64,000 nt of DNA from contig CAJNDS010002621.1 of assembly GCA_905221605.1 (NCBI GenBank), forward strand, positions 62,001 through 126,000, written 5' to 3'. Origin of the DNA: Symbiodinium natans. Taxonomy: Eukaryota > Sar > Dinophyceae > Suessiales > Symbiodiniaceae. The notes below the pieces were generated by a model. The model was given only the letters and a program-made list of their open reading frames with translations, had not been told where the DNA came from and made no database searches. Within the stretch, counting starts at the first letter, position 1. Each line of letters opens with the position of its first letter. Position numbers and translations under genes: made by a program. Below are positions 1 through 10,770 of this stretch, piece after piece.

Positions 1-60
1 CACGAGCACTAAACTATGGTGTAATTATATGGGGGCCATACGGGAATAATTTACTACCCC
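1..60. mobile_element. Partial family L-like end at the window edge
   Basis: The stretch with GGGGGCCATACGG and AATAATTTACTACC resembles the right end of the family L element at 12322-12776. The rest lies outside the window. Confidence 0.3.
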
Positions 61-99
61 TAAACCCAAATTTCTTTGCAGCTCCATATATCTATATAT

Positions 100-539
100 T
101 TATATATGCCCTAATCTCGCCTCCATTGCTTCTACGGAGATCTCCACGGATGACTCGGCGCGGTGCAGGGCGTCGGCGTGACTCAGCATCGTCGCGTACT
201 CCTGCATATGCTTCGGCGGAGGGCTTTTCTGCCTATATTTAACTCGTGATGAAAAAACAAGAAGCCCAAAAATGACTCAAAGGTTTCCGCAAAGAGAGGA
301 ACAAAGCAACAAAAACAAGGGGGCTTCAGCCTAAAAAGGAAAAAGAAAACGAACCCTAAACCCTAAACCCTAAACCCTGAACCCTGAACCCTAAACCCTA
401 AACCCTAAACCCTAAACCCTAAACCCTAAACCCTAAACCCTAAACCCTAAACTCACTTTTTGCCGCCCGTCATCCTCCAAGCTGAGGAGCTGGTCCTGTG
501 CCCAGAAGCATGAGATGAAGGAGCCGATGCTTCTCATAG
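100..539 (-). CDS. 3' end of an unknown gene (two exons)
   Basis: Exons 457-539 and 100-228 on the minus strand. The first ends CGGCAAAAA|gtgagt, a textbook donor; the second follows a CAG acceptor. The phase agrees: QLLSLEDDGRQK joins KSPPPKHMQEYATML and runs through a Glu/Ala-rich helical stretch (ESSVEISVEAMEARL) to TAA at 100-102. The intron (229-456) contains a CCCTAAA tract. Upstream exons are not resolved and the family is not recognised. Confidence 0.5.
355..451 (-). repeat. CCCTAAA telomere-like tract
   Basis: About 13 units, a few as CCCTGAA. Together with the TTTAGGG tract at 550-652 it brackets the exon at 457-539, so the neighbouring introns have telomere-like ends in inverted orientation. 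Confidence 0.95.
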
Positions 540-549
540 CTGTATTAGT

Positions 550-652
550 TTAGGGTTTAGGGTTTAGGGTTTAGGGTTTAGGGTTTAGGGTCTAGGGTTT
601 AGGGTTTAGGGTTTAGGGTTTAGGGTTTAGGGTTTAGGGTTTAGGGTTTAGG
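550..652 (+). repeat. TTTAGGG telomere-like tract
   Basis: About 15 nearly perfect units, opposite in orientation to 355-451. Lies on the other side of the exon at 457-539. Confidence 0.95.
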
Positions 653-723
653 GTGACTAAACAATTCTGTTCCCCATTGTTCTATTTTTTCACCATGGTT
701 CAATAGTTCGGAAATTGTATCGA

Positions 724-818
724 GTTCCCCGTTATACTAACAGTCCTAAGTAGGGATGAAAGTATCCGCGATTAGAATCCCTATTAAGGACTGTTAGTAT
801 AAGGGGGAACATCCCAAA
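724..818. mobile_element. Family A inverted-repeat element
   Basis: The arms read TTATACTAACAGTCCTAAGT and ACTGTTAGTATAAGGGGGAA, about 35 bp each, around a short loop. No coding capacity. This is the first of about eight copies in the window. Confidence 0.8.
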
Positions 819-829
819 ATATCATCGTT

Positions 830-1320
830 GACGAAGATGATCCTTACGGCCTTCGGATTTCAAGTAATAGCCTTCTTTTGGAGCTATATAGGGAATGAAT
901 CTGTCTCCGCTTACTGGCTCTTAGTAGGCAAGTAAGTTAGGAATTAGAAGCACCTTTTTGGAACGGAAACATACAAGCATTGATGGTAAAATAATCCCTA
1001 CAGTACTGCCCCACTCACTTACTGGAAATGGCAAAACATGCTCCCGTGAGGCAAATACTCTCAGCCCTGAACCTAAGACTTAAAAAACGAATTGGGGACT
1101 GATCTAAACTCGGTGATGCTTTTTGGTTACCCCAAACTGTAAGGAACGGAATAGCGTAGTGAAGGGCCGCAAAGTTCCAGAATTTAGATCGGCCCCATTT
1201 ATGGAAGCGCATTTGGGCGACTGAGTTCCGCCTGGTTAGCATCGGCATCTGTCAACAAACCTCGGCTACAGCTCATCCAGCGGGCCTATCTTGGTAGTCA
1301 AGGGTTTTCGGTCTAAACCC
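830..1320. other. Unassigned non-repetitive stretch
   Basis: No frame stands out. A 77-codon minus-strand frame (1015-1248) is open but has no family features. The part at 1240-1310 may hold a short minus-strand exon, not resolved. Confidence 0.4.
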
Positions 1321-1410
1321 TAAACCCCAAACCCCAAACCCTAAACCCTAAACACTAAACACTAAGCCCTAAACCCTAAGCCCTAAACCCTAAACCCTAC
1401 ACCCCATTCT

Positions 1411-1617
1411 TAGGTGGCCATCCTGCACGCACTTCTACATTGTCACTCAACACTGCACAAGATTGCCTGCGGCTTGATTGGGTATGTTCGGGTTTGAGAC
1501 GCAGGGCTGGCTCAAAGCCGGGGACCGTCCCCTGGCACTGTGCTTATTCACATGCGCAAGCTTTCCATGGCAGATGTGCAAGCGAAAAGACAAGGGAGAT
1601 CTTGAACTAGGTACCAT
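1411..1617 (+). CDS. Possible plus-strand exon(s)
   Basis: After the acceptor CATTCTTAG a frame reads VAILHALLHCHSTLHKI up to a gtatgt-like donor. The following 100 bp are open in two frames. The strand is uncertain because the flanking genes are on the minus strand. Confidence 0.25.
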
Positions 1618-1997
1618 ACAACCCCTAACGTGACCTGTTCCGATCTTCCACTTTGGAGCAGATGTTTACACTACTTTGTGCTGGCTGCTACTCGATGCCG
1701 GCAGTAGTTCAAACTCTTGCCATGTGCCTGCGCAGCGCAGACGGGAACACTGCACGACCCTACAAAGTAAGCCACCTATTCCTATACTAGGAGCTCTGTC
1801 CCTAAACCCTAAACTCGAACAATACCTCCTCTTAACTGGAAACAGTTCACTGAAAGATTGCGCTCCAGTGTTTATTTGCATCTCAGATACCATTGCTTTA
1901 TTAAAGAAAAGCCTCCTTCCTGCTTTCTTTTCCCACTTTCTTCAGTTTGAAGAAGTGGCCTCCTCTACCTAGCCTTTCTTCCCTCTTTTCTGCTTCT

Positions 1998-2830
1998 TTA
2001 CTCATAAAGAGGGCCCCCTGAAAACTCTTTGAGCAAGTAGCCGAGGGCGTCGAGGTCGGGAGATTCGGTGGAGTTCAGCAAATCATCAAAGTTGGGTCCC
2101 TGATCCTGGCAGGGTGTAGGGTCCAGTTCGGGTTTAGGGTTTAGGGTTTGGCGTATGTTCATGGGACCTGCTAGTTGTTCGGGGGTGAAGGGGTTTTTTG
2201 GGGGTTTAGGGATTTATGGGTTTGGTGGGTTTAGGGTTTGTACAGGGCTTTCTGTTGCCTCCCGCCCACTTTGTTTAGGGTTTGGGGTTTAGGTGCTAAG
2301 GGTTTCGCGCAAACACTATTGTCGGGGTTTGTCTCACTCTAATGCACAGACTTCAAGGACACACAGACGCCCACTTTTCTTGCGCGGGCGAGGCTGAGTC
2401 ATAGTTTAGGGTTTAGGGTTTCGGGTTTAGGGGTTGAGGGGTTTATGAGAGTTTAGGGATGGGTCTCAGCTACTTGTCGAACGTGGTCGCCGCTGCCGGG
2501 ACAGGCAAGAAGCCGTAAGCGTAGCTTAGCCTCAGCTGGCCCGCTCCCCCGCGCAAAAGCAACATGAAGTTCCTCTTCGACAGCATATATAACCCCAAAC
2601 CCTCAAGGCCCTGAACCTTCAACCCTAAACCCTCATAAACCCCCAAAAACCCTAAGACCCTAACACCCTGAAACTGTAATTTCAAGAACCCTAAACCCAA
2701 ATCCTCTCAGCTGCAAATCCTCTCAGCTGCTAAGCAGCCCCTGAAGGAGCTTGCCAAAGATCCTGGCCACAGTGGTCTGGGCCACTGTCGCGCCCGGTGG
2801 CGTCGTGTCCAGCATGTCCAAGCGCATCAC
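1998..2830 (-). CDS. 3' part of an unknown gene (three exons)
   Basis: Minus-strand exons: about 2741-2830 (VMRLDMLDTTPPGATVAQ), 2474-2572 (33 codons, ELHVAFARGSGPAEAKLRL) and 1998-2105 (36 codons, DQGPNFDDLLNSTESPDL, stop TAA 1998-2000). The last junction is phase 0 on both sides with donor CAA|gtagct and acceptor CCAG|GAT. The introns hold TTTAGGG and CCCTAAA stretches. The acidic, Leu-rich C-terminus (DALGYLLKEF) is striking but not recognised. The donor of the first exon is not settled, and a further exon may lie at 2290-2400. Confidence 0.5.
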
Positions 2831-2924
2831 CTGGGCCCCTTAACGGGTTTAGGGAATAGGGACTAGGGAATGGGGTTTCGGGTTTATAGGCTTTACGTAG
2901 GGTTGGGCTAGCCGATAACCAAAA

Positions 2925-3103
2925 AGTTAGTATAGCACATCATTCTGGCAGCTTTCACTTTGAGATGAGGAGGCACTTAGTCTCTTTCGGTAGGTTGCAA
3001 GATTGCTGGGGCGGTGGGTAGCGAAGGTCTTCAGGGCTGCTGGGGGGGGCGTTGATGATTCAGTACCTCCAAGAAAGCTCTTCACTCTGGGCTACAGTAA
3101 AGC
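2925..3103 (-). CDS. Possible upstream exon of the 1998-2830 gene
   Basis: The minus-strand frame is open for about 55 codons: FLGGTESSTPPPAALKTF, then a Ser-rich stretch, ending TAA. It starts near the acceptor ACTGTAG. Family not recognised. Confidence 0.3.
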
Positions 3104-3440
3104 CAAAATCCTAAATTGCGCGTGCAACCGCATCTAAGGAAGCAATGGCTGGCATCGCAATCTAGCAATCTATAAGGATCAGCCCCATTAACCCGAACCT
3201 TTTTTCCAGTAGGCGTCTGTGGCCCAAACTATGCCCTCACATCTGCGCGCCCCAACCCTTTCGAAGCTTAAGCCCAAAAAGCCATGGGAACCCCCAGAAC
3301 CACATTCGTATAGATCCCCAAATAGTAGAATTCCTTCATAGTAAGGGCCCCAATAAGGGACCCTAGTTTCGGAAACCCCATAGTAGTCCTAGATTCCCAA
3401 AGAAAGGCACCCTCATCCTTGCACTTAGAAACTTCGGCAC

Positions 3441-3531
3441 CTGAAGGCAGTCAAGGAGCGACCACAACACGGCAGTTGGAATACGACCGATTCCCCAAGC
3501 CGCGGTGGAGCAGCCTCCGGCAAACACGCAG
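3441..3531 (-). CDS. Possible minus-strand exon
   Basis: Reads AWGIGRIPTAVLWSLLDCLQ followed by a gtgcc donor at 3440. Hydrophobic, perhaps part of a membrane segment. The acceptor is not clear. Confidence 0.3.
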
Positions 3532-4256
3532 GTTTTGGGTTCAGGGTTCAGGGTTCAGGGTTTAGGGTTTAGGGTTTAGGGGAGTTTTGGGGAAGAGTTT
3601 GTGAGTGCAATGTCTCAGGGGTGCCAGGGAAGGACTCCCACACCAGCTCAAGCCAACCCTAATCGGCATCCCTTAGCAAGCTCGGCCAGGCTTTGATGAA
3701 GGAAGAACCCTAAACATTCCCTAAACCCTAAACTCTGAATCCTAAACGCTGAACCCTAAACCCTAAATCCTGAATCCTGCACCCTCAACCCTGAACCCTG
3801 AACCCTAAACGCCAAACCCCACCCACACCCGGCCTGGCGTCGAAGAGCAGCGCCTCTCCTGGCCGCAGCGGCGCCGGCGCAAGGGCGCCCCCCGCGCGGC
3901 CCAGGCTTCGGAAGCAGCTCCCCAGTCCCCCAGCACCTGCTTGGGGTTTAGGGTTTAGGGTTTAGGGCTTGGGGCTTGGGGTTTAGGGTTTAGGGTTTAG
4001 GGTTTAGGGTTTAGGGGCCCCCACAGCACTTGTTTGGGGTTTCAAGGGGTTTGGGTTTTTGGGGTTTATGGTTTTGGTTGTGGGGTATAGGGTTCAGGGG
4101 AGTTATTATGCAATGTTTGGCTCATTCACCGTTAAGGGGTTTGGTTCCAGGTTTCCGCTGCGCCCTCCGAATTCAGAATTCCGCAATTCAGCCCAGAACT
4201 ACCCATCGCTCAGCCGACATGTGGCGAGCTTCAGCCGGCGAGCTAACAAATTCTAA

Positions 4257-4348
4257 CTAAACCCTAAACCCTAAACCCTAAACCCTAAACCCTAAACCCT
4301 AAACCCTAAACCCTAAACCCTAAACCCTAAACCCTAAACCCTAAACCC
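4257..4348 (-). repeat. CCCTAAA tract
   Basis: About 13 perfect units. Preceded at 3945-4100 by TTTAGGG and TTTGGGG variants. Confidence 0.95.
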
Positions 4349-4596
4349 AACGTGAAGGGAACACACCATAATGCCCCGAAACAGGCGAAGGGTGAATGCC
4401 TTCCATGGCTTTCATAGACTGCTTGGTCTGACCTTATGATTATTTCATACAATTACAATACATTATTACAGTTCTTCTTATTCTTGTTATTGTTCTTCTT
4501 CTTGTTATTATTATTTGTTATTGTGATTGTGATGTTGTTTGTCTTTTTTTTGGGTAGGGGGTCGGGTTGGAGTTGAGCTTGCGGGGCCAGGGCGCC

Positions 4597-4676
4597 TCAT
4601 GGTTCATGGCCTTGGGATTTTGGGGCTTCGGGCGTGGAGGCGGTGACTTCTGCGGCCGGGTTTGCGCAGCCCAAGG
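4597..4676 (-). CDS. Possible terminal minus-strand exon
   Basis: After the acceptor ATCAACAG the frame reads LGCANPAAEVTASTPEAP and ends in TGA at 4597-4599. The acceptor lies at the edge of the family P element (4684-4799), which would then be the intron. Confidence 0.4.
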
Positions 4677-4683
4677 CTGTTGA

Positions 4684-4799
4684 TATGGGGGGGGTGTACG
4701 ACATTAGGGGTACCTTTTTGGGATCCTGGTGAAAAATAAGGGGATCTGACCATTTGGGGGTCGAGATTCGGAGCCCCTTATTATCGTAAACCCCCCCAT
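4684..4799. mobile_element. Family P element
   Basis: Starts in a G run and ends CCCCTTATTATCGTAAACCC. A related end (CCCTTATTTTCGTAAACCCC) lies at about 59880-59906. Inverted-repeat character is weak. Confidence 0.4.
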
Positions 4800-5054
4800 G
4801 TCTCATGTCTTTTGGCGTTTTGGGGTTTCAGGGCTTAGGGCTTAGGGGCAGGAAGAGCACGGAGTCTGGGGTGGAAGGGGATGCTCTGCCCAGCCCGGGG
4901 TCACGCAAGGGTTTGGGGTTTGAAGGTTTGGGGGCTTTTGGGGGGAAAACGAATGGGATTTGGCCCTGCATCTGTGTGTTGGGCACAGTGGGGCTGTTCC
5001 AAGCCTATTTTCGGCCTCAAGGACCTGTTTCCGGGTGGTCGACCCCCCAATTCT

Positions 5055-5167
5055 AACTGTACGTAGAACCCAAGTATATCCCTAGTAGGGTACCTAAAGG
5101 GGCTTACAAGTGGGTGACAACCAAACGTATGATTGGGTCATGAAGTACCCTGAACCTCCAAGTAGGG
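5055..5167. mobile_element. Family C element (diverged)
   Basis: The right end GAACCTCCAAGTAGGG matches the family C consensus; the left end (CCCAAGTATATCCCTAGTAG) is degraded. Confidence 0.45.
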
Positions 5168-5376
5168 TTTGTCACGAAGATTCCAAACGAACATCGCACT
5201 GGAGGTGTTTCTTGTGCACGCCACAGGCCCGGGAAGAAGATAAGATGATGCCTGCCATCCAGAGACCCTAAAACCCCAAAACCCTAACTTAAACCCGAAC
5301 TTTAACCCTAGAACCCTAAAAGCCTAAACGCCTAAACCCCTAAAACCCTAAACCCCTAAACCCCCTGGCCTCTAAG

Positions 5377-5452
5377 AAGATGCTGCGTGCCCGGAAGCAA
5401 CTCGGTGGGTCCAAGCTCACTCGTCACCTCTCGCTATGGGATGGCCTTAGGG
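5377..5452 (+). CDS. Possible plus-strand exon
   Basis: After the acceptor CTCTAAG reads KKMLRARKQLGGSKLTRHLS. The opposite strand has an in-frame stop. Basic; family not recognised. Confidence 0.35.
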
Positions 5453-5754
5453 GTTTACAGGGTCATTATGGAGTTACTATATGGCTATTATAGGGTTATT
5501 GTAGGGTCATTATAGGGTCATTGTAGGATTGTTACGGGGTTCTTCCACGGTCAGTGTAGCGTCATTATAGGGCTACCGTCGGGCGATTCTAGCGTTTCTC
5601 GCATTTATGGTCTAACTGCAGGATTTCTGGTGTGGATTTTATAGGGTTGGGTTCTAGAGATTGCAGCAGGGTTTATGCTCAAAAGGACTCCGGCGTGTGT
5701 TTAGGGTTTAAGGCTTAATGGTTTTGTTCTTGTCTTGCTGAAGTAAGAACTCTG

Positions 5755-5850
5755 ATGTATGGGCCCTTAATGTACTTAATTTCTATAGGGTAGGGGTCCC
5801 CTTTTCAGTACTAAGGGACCATGTAACTACTCTAAGCAGAGCCCTAAACC
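5755..5850. mobile_element. Family H fragment
   Basis: Carries AAGGGACCATGTAACTAC next to TAAG, shared with the element at 48612-48776. Confidence 0.4.
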
Positions 5851-5944
5851 CTATGATGCTCTGAGTACATACAGAAAGTCAAGGCAGTGTGTGGACCACT
5901 AGATAAAATCCCGATGCACTTCAGAGCCTAATCCTTGGGGTGTG

Positions 5945-6052
5945 TACTTGGAGGTTCGTGGGTACCTATAAGTAGGGTTATGAGTATCCTGAATATAAGC
6001 ATACTTACCATACTTGCTTATCACTGCTTAGAGCTACCGATAACCCCAAGTC
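5945..6052. mobile_element. Family C element
   Basis: Left end TACTTGGAGGTTCGTGGGTA followed by CCTATAAGTAGGGTTATG. The right half is diverged. Confidence 0.6.
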
Positions 6053-6369
6053 ATAAGCCCTCTTTGTACCCCGAAACCCAAAACCCTCAACTATGTCGGC
6101 CTCAGAGACTGGAAGGACGATGGTCAAGCCAGGCATGAGGTTATCCTCAGTGAGATCGACTGTGTTTAGGGTTTAGGGTGTCTTTAGGGCAGTATCAATT
6201 TTGGTGGCTTAAGGCTTAACAGAGTCTCGGGTTTTGGGGTGGTTGAGGGGCTTCCAGGGGTGCAAGGCGCACCGACACCTTTCAAGCCTAAACCCTAAAC
6301 CCTAAACCCTAAACCCTAAACCCTAAACCCTAAACCCTAAACCCTAAACCCTAAACCCGCATGTTTCAG

Positions 6370-6472
6370 GTTTGTGGGAAATTTGGGAGCTAAGGATGCC
6401 TGCTCAACGCAGACTGCGTCAGCCTCCCTGCCTTATCTCGTGAACGAGGCGATCAATTCACCCTGTTGCTAG
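6370..6472 (+). CDS. Terminal exon of an unknown gene
   Basis: After ATGTTTCAG the frame reads FVGNLGAKDACSTQTASASL and ends TAG at 6470-6472. A CCCTAAA tract (6290-6358) lies just before the acceptor. Upstream exons are not linked. Confidence 0.45.
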
Positions 6473-6610
6473 CAGCAAAGCCCTTAGCCTGCTTTGCAAC
6501 TTCTCGGAGTTGCTTTTGGGGCAAATAGGGCTTTTTTCGGATACCTCGGTTCTTCTTCCGTGTCTGAGGACCTAAGGTGAAAGGTTTTTGCGTCTGACAT
6601 GGCCCTCAAG

Positions 6611-7163
6611 ATAAACCGCAGCCAGGTTTCTCGGTGCCACATCTGAGGTACCGCGCCAGGGTCCGAGATGAGAAGCTGGCACTCGGAGAGAAAGAGGCGG
6701 GGAGGGCGCTCCTCCGGGAGATTTTAGGGTTTAGGGTTTGGGGTTTAGATTCATTTGTTTTTGCCTACCGCCTTGCTGAACTAGCGTACTCTTTTGCAGG
6801 GTCTATACAAACACGTACGGCTGAGAATTGCGCATCTGGTTGCGGGTTTGAGCCGTATATATGTAGGGCTTGGGGCTGCTAGGGCTTCTTCAGGGTTTCT
6901 TTTCCAGGGCTTGCGGGCTGCGGGTTTTGGGCTTATAAGCCCTGGGCACCTACCATCTCCGATCTGTGAGACCCCTGTGGCCCTAAAACCCCTCACATCC
7001 TGGGAAAGCCAAAGCTTCCCAAAACCTCCTGAAAGCTGCAGCTTTCCCAACACGGGTTCATAGGTTTAGGGTTTAGGGTGTAGGGCTTAGGGTTGAGGCT
7101 CTTCATCCCTAAACCATCCGAAGCCCTAACCACTGTGAGATTGCCGTTGGACCCACCTAAACC

Positions 7164-7202
<39 letters not shown>

Positions 7203-8039
7203 ACCCTAAACCCTAAACCCTAAACCCCTGCCTCCGCACCAATCGCCCCCTGCAGCAGTCGCCCGGGCGCGGCATCCGGACGGAACTCCTCGAAGAAGCG
7301 GAGGACAAGTGGCATCCTCAGGCTTCGGCGGCTTTAGGCTTTAGGGTTTAGGGTTTAGGGTTTAGGGTTCAGGGTTCCAATGACCTAGAGAGAAGAAGCT
7401 GCATTCTTTATAGGGGAGGGGGGGTTCATGGGGGGGGGGGGGGGGGCAACTGAAAGCTTAGTAGCGGGGAGGATCAGGGAACCTTGGGTTACACACCCCC
7501 CTTGAACCCCCCTCCCTGAAGAACCCCATAAGTTCTGAAAAGGTTCATGGGTACTCGACTCCTCATCCCAAACCCTGGGCCCTAAACTCTAAGGACTAGA
7601 CCCTAAACCCTAAACCCTGAACCCTATAAACCCTAAACCCTAAGCCCTAAGGCCTAACCCCTATACCCTAAACCCTAAACCCTCGGCCCACAAACGCTTG
7701 GAGGTGAGCGGCAAGGGGGCCAGTAAGGGCACCAAGGACTCCTCCGCAAGGACGGTGCCCCGCAACCTTTGTTCTTCACTCAAGGTTTAGGGTTTAGGGT
7801 TTAGGGTTTAGGGTTTAGGGTTTAGGGTTTAGGGTTTAGGGTTTAGGGTTTAGGGTTTAGGGTTTAGGGTTTAGGGTTTCCGGTTTTGGGGTTTAGGGTT
7901 GGAACTTGCTCCTTCTTCTTCTTCCTCTTCTTATTGTTGTTGTGATTCTGCTTCTTCTTCGTGTTCCTCGACTTCTTCTCTGTCTTGGCCTAGGCACCCT
8001 AACAACCAATCCCTCTCTCTCTCTGTCTCTGCCTCTCTC

Positions 8040-8070
<31 letters not shown>

Positions 8071-8211
8071 GTGAAGTTTGCGGAGTTTGAGGTCCTTGGG
8101 CTTATAGGGTTTGACTCGATGATTCCGGACATTCCGGCTTCAAGAGTTATGGGATACTTGCTTGAGGCTTCGGGTTTAGAGTGTGCGGACAAGTGCCCTT
8201 CGGAATTCTAA
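6611..8211 (+). CDS. 3' part of an unknown gene, five phase-consistent exons
   Basis: Exons 6611-6717, 6800-6862, 7256-7330, 7704-7784 and 8077-8211 (TAA 8209-8211). All four junctions are in phase. Segments: YRARVRDEKLALGEKEAG, GLYKHVRLRIAHLVAGLSRI, RTELLEEAEDKWHPQ, a basic Ser/Lys stretch, then EVLGLIGFDSMIPDIP and GYLLEASGLECADKC. Donors are GA, GT, GC and GT. The last donor is formed by the first telomere-like unit (AAG|GTTTAGGG). The final acceptor follows a (CT)n microsatellite acting as polypyrimidine tract. Helical, about 153 residues; family not recognised. The 5' end is not found. Confidence 0.55.
7785..7890 (+). repeat. TTTAGGG tract starting exactly at a donor site
   Basis: About 14 perfect units beginning with the GT of the intron after CTCAAG. 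First part of intron 7785-8076 of the five-exon gene. Confidence 0.9.
8014..8072 (+). repeat. (CT)n microsatellite at an acceptor
   Basis: CTCT/CTGT run ending CTCTCTGTGAAG, immediately before the exon at 8077. Short open frames on both strands here are low-complexity artefacts. Confidence 0.9.
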
Positions 8212-8825
8212 GCTAGTTGGTTGGGAAAATTCCGTTGGGCTGCCTAGGATACTACGGTCGAAGGCTTTAGGATATGTAGGCTTTGGGGCTCAGAGTTTCA
8301 AGGCTTTGAGGCCATGCCGCACTAACGTTAAGTCGGGCTTTTATAGACAGACCCAGGATCCCCAACAAAATTATGTTTGCACAACAAAAGCGAGAAAAAA
8401 AAGCAACGGGAAAATGTGCTGGAAATTGAAAAGGTGGAAACCCATGCGAAATAAATGTGATGCCAATCCAAAATGGTGTTCATTTAAGATATCTTGCAAA
8501 AGTGAAAAAAAGCGAAAAAAAACAGCAGAAAGCCATGGAACGAAAGATACCAGGTCAGTATTAATCACTATTGCTGCCATTATGAAGCGACAATCTAGCT
8601 TGCTCAGTTTTTTTCAATATTCCATGCTTTGGGTTGCATGTTGTTTTCGCAGTTTTGCTTATTCTTTTCTTGTTCGCAGTTCTTTTTTTCAAGCCTTGTT
8701 TCTAAGGGTGCATTTTCCAAACACATGTTGGTAGCTTTTTTTGCATTGATGTCACAAATTAATTACTCTGGGTTTTGTGGGTTGTACCTGCTGTGGACCG
8801 ACTTAACACTAACGAAAAGATCCTA
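8212..8825. other. AT-rich gene-free stretch
   Basis: Follows the stop of the five-exon gene. A 183-codon frame (8183-8734) is Lys/Ser/Phe-rich with no recognisable features and overlaps the preceding exon in another frame; I treat it as 3' UTR or spacer. No telomere-like repeats here. Confidence 0.55.
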
Positions 8826-8827
8826 AA

Positions 8828-8934
8828 GGGAACCCCAAACAGAGAGCCCCAATAATATAGAAGGAATATAAAGGACCCTGGTAGGTATATTCCCTATGAT
8901 ACGCCTACTACGTTCTTGGGGTTCCCTGTTTGGG
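8828..8934. mobile_element. Family F inverted-repeat element
   Basis: GGGAACCCCAAACAG on the left and CTTGGGGTTCCCTGTTTGGG on the right share GGAACCCCAA in inverted orientation. The loop includes a TATTCCCTAT motif also seen in family E. Confidence 0.5.
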
Positions 8935-9031
8935 ATTTAGTGTTTAGGACCCCAAGACCTAAACCCTAAACCCTAGACCCTAACCCTAAACCCTAAGCCC
9001 TAGACCCTCAACCCCAAACACACTCATATAG

Positions 9032-9107
9032 ACAAGTCAGGCAAGGGCCGAGACGCAGGAAGTGACGTCGTCCAGTGGATGGCTCCTGAGGATTCTGCAG
9101 AACTTTC
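9032..9107 (+). CDS. Possible plus-strand exon
   Basis: After CATATAG the frame reads KSGKGRDAGSDVVQWMAP then EDSAEL. May connect to the terminal exon at 9481-9550; the donor is not settled. Confidence 0.4.
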
Positions 9108-9480
9108 TTTTTTTGACTTTAGGGTTTAGGGTTCAGGGTTCAGGGTTCAGGGATCAGGGTTTAGGGTTTAGGGCTGCAGTCCGGCTCCTAGGGCTTTCGA
9201 GCTTCTTGAGATATGCGGACCTCAGGCTTCTCGGGTGGTTTCACATCCTTTGACTCACAGCACCCAACGCTGCGAGCGCAGGCCGTTTTTTCAGGGTTTA
9301 GGGTTTAGGGTTTAGGGTTGAGGGTTTAGGGCTTAGGAGGGTGTTCGAGCTACGGGTGTTTTTTGTAGGGTTCAGAACCCGAAGGGATATTGGGGCTTTA
9401 AGGGGATTCTATTCTGTTTGGGGTATAAAAGGGTGCCCGATTCTTTTGGAAATACCCATACTGTGTTTGCGGAGTCTTAG

Positions 9481-9550
9481 GGCGCGGCAGAAACAACTAC
9501 CCGAGGCCTCAATGGACCAACCCTTCATCCCAAGCCTTGAGAAGCCGTGA
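9481..9550 (+). CDS. Possible terminal exon
   Basis: After GAGTCTTAG reads RQKQLPEASMDQPFIPSLEK and ends TGA at 9548-9550. Needs a preceding exon ending in phase 2. Confidence 0.4.
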
Positions 9551-9595
9551 AGCTCTGAACCCGTAACGCAAGACTCTAAACCTTATAAACCCTAA

Positions 9596-9703
9596 ACCCT
9601 AAACCCTGAACCCTGAACCCTGAACCCTGAACCCTGAACCCTGAACCCTGAACCCTGAACCCTGAACCCTGAACCCTAAACCCTAAACCCTAAACCCTAA
9701 ACC
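9596..9703 (-). repeat. CCCTGAA/CCCTAAA tract
   Basis: A run of about 11 CCCTGAA variant units bracketed by CCCTAAA, indicating local homogenisation of a variant. Confidence 0.9.
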
Positions 9704-9808
9704 GCTTCACGAAGCCCTGAAAGGCACCCTCAGTCTGGAGGCAGCGGGTCCTGTGGTGGCGTGGTGCTGGCAGTGAGCGCAAGCACTTCACGTGTGGGAA
9801 CCTCCCTC
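9702..9808 (-). CDS. Possible minus-strand exon
   Basis: Reads HVKCLRSLPAPRHHRTRC, then QTEGAFQGFVK. The donor GCG|GTTTAGGG is again the start of a telomere-like tract. Strand uncertain. Confidence 0.3.
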
Positions 9809-10109
9809 ACTGGCCTTTCCGGGTTGAGGGTTTAGGAGGTTGAGGGCTGAGGATGTTGAGGTTTAGGGTTTAAAGTTTAACGCTTTGGGGGTTTAGGGGT
9901 TTGGGGTTTAGGGTTAAGGGTTTTGGGGTTTGGTGGTTCGAGTATAGCGTTTAGTAAACGCAGCTACGGCCACAGCAGGCAGGGGTCCATGCGGCCTGCC
10001 TGAAAGAAAAACAGCTTTTAAGTTGGGGCTTGGGTTTCGACTCGCACGACAGCACACGCGCATGCAAGGCTTCAGCTTAGGTCAGGCCACTCCCTGTGTG
10101 CAGATGAGT

Positions 10110-10203
10110 GCTTGAAGGTTCAAGGATTGTTATAAGTAGGCTTACAAGTGTCCTGCAGAATATGCTAAAAAACCCTACATATGAATACCCATGAGTCTCC
10201 AAG
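10110..10203. mobile_element. Family C element
   Basis: Left GCTTGAAGGTTCAAGG, right AATACCCATGAGTCTCCAAG, with TATAAGTAGGCTTA inside. Confidence 0.6.
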
Positions 10204-10335
10204 TGCAGCAGTGAAAGTCCTGCTCTTCGTCACTTAATCTCCAATGTAGCAACGTCAAGTGTGCTCCATTTAGGGGTTAGAGGGTTTAGGGTTTAGGGTT
10301 TAGGGTTTAGGGTTTGGGGCTTCGGGTCCTTCTCA

Positions 10336-10434
10336 AACCTGCATGTTGCTGGTTTCAACTTTCCTGCCTGGGAGCGGGCCCTATCTTCAGCTGGTGTCGC
10401 AGGGCATCCACCGCCTCGTCAGCGCAGCCCGTTT
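10336..10434 (+). CDS. Possible plus-strand exon
   Basis: Reads SGPYLQLVSQGIHRLVSAA before a GTTTAGGG donor. The minus strand is also open here but lacks an acceptor. Confidence 0.3.
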
Positions 10435-10636
10435 AGGGTTTAGGGTTTAGGGTTCAGGTTTTAGGGTTTATGGTTTAGGGTTCAGCAGCTCATGTACTAG
10501 CTTTCACTAGTCGAGCTTCTTCATCTTGTGATATCATTAAGCACATATACCATTCTCATCTTCAGCTGCATCTTAAGCCCTAAGCCTTGAAACTCTATAC
10601 ACCTAAACCCTAGGCCTCGCACACTAAACCCGGGCC

Positions 10637-10770
10637 GCACCCTTGGCAAGGCACAAACCTTCGTCGGCAAGGCACAAACCTGGCAAGGCACAAACCTGGC
10701 AAGGCACATGTGTGCCTTGCCGAGGAAGGTTTGTGCCTTGCCGTGTGCCTTGCCGAGTAAGGTTTGTGCC
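10637..10770. repeat. Short inverted array of a GGCAAGGCACAAACCT motif
   Basis: Three or four direct copies of GGCAAGGCACAAACCT, then AGGTTTGTGCCTTGCC copies in opposite orientation, giving a hairpin. GTTTGTGCC is shared with the 22-bp array at 30.5 kb. Confidence 0.8.

Noticed and set aside
355-652. True chromosome end
   Set aside because: Tracts are short, in both orientations and occur throughout the window with genes between them; they are interstitial.
8183-8734. 183-codon plus-strand frame
   Set aside because: Overlaps the terminal exon ending at 8211 in another frame; Lys- and Phe-rich AT-rich sequence without features.
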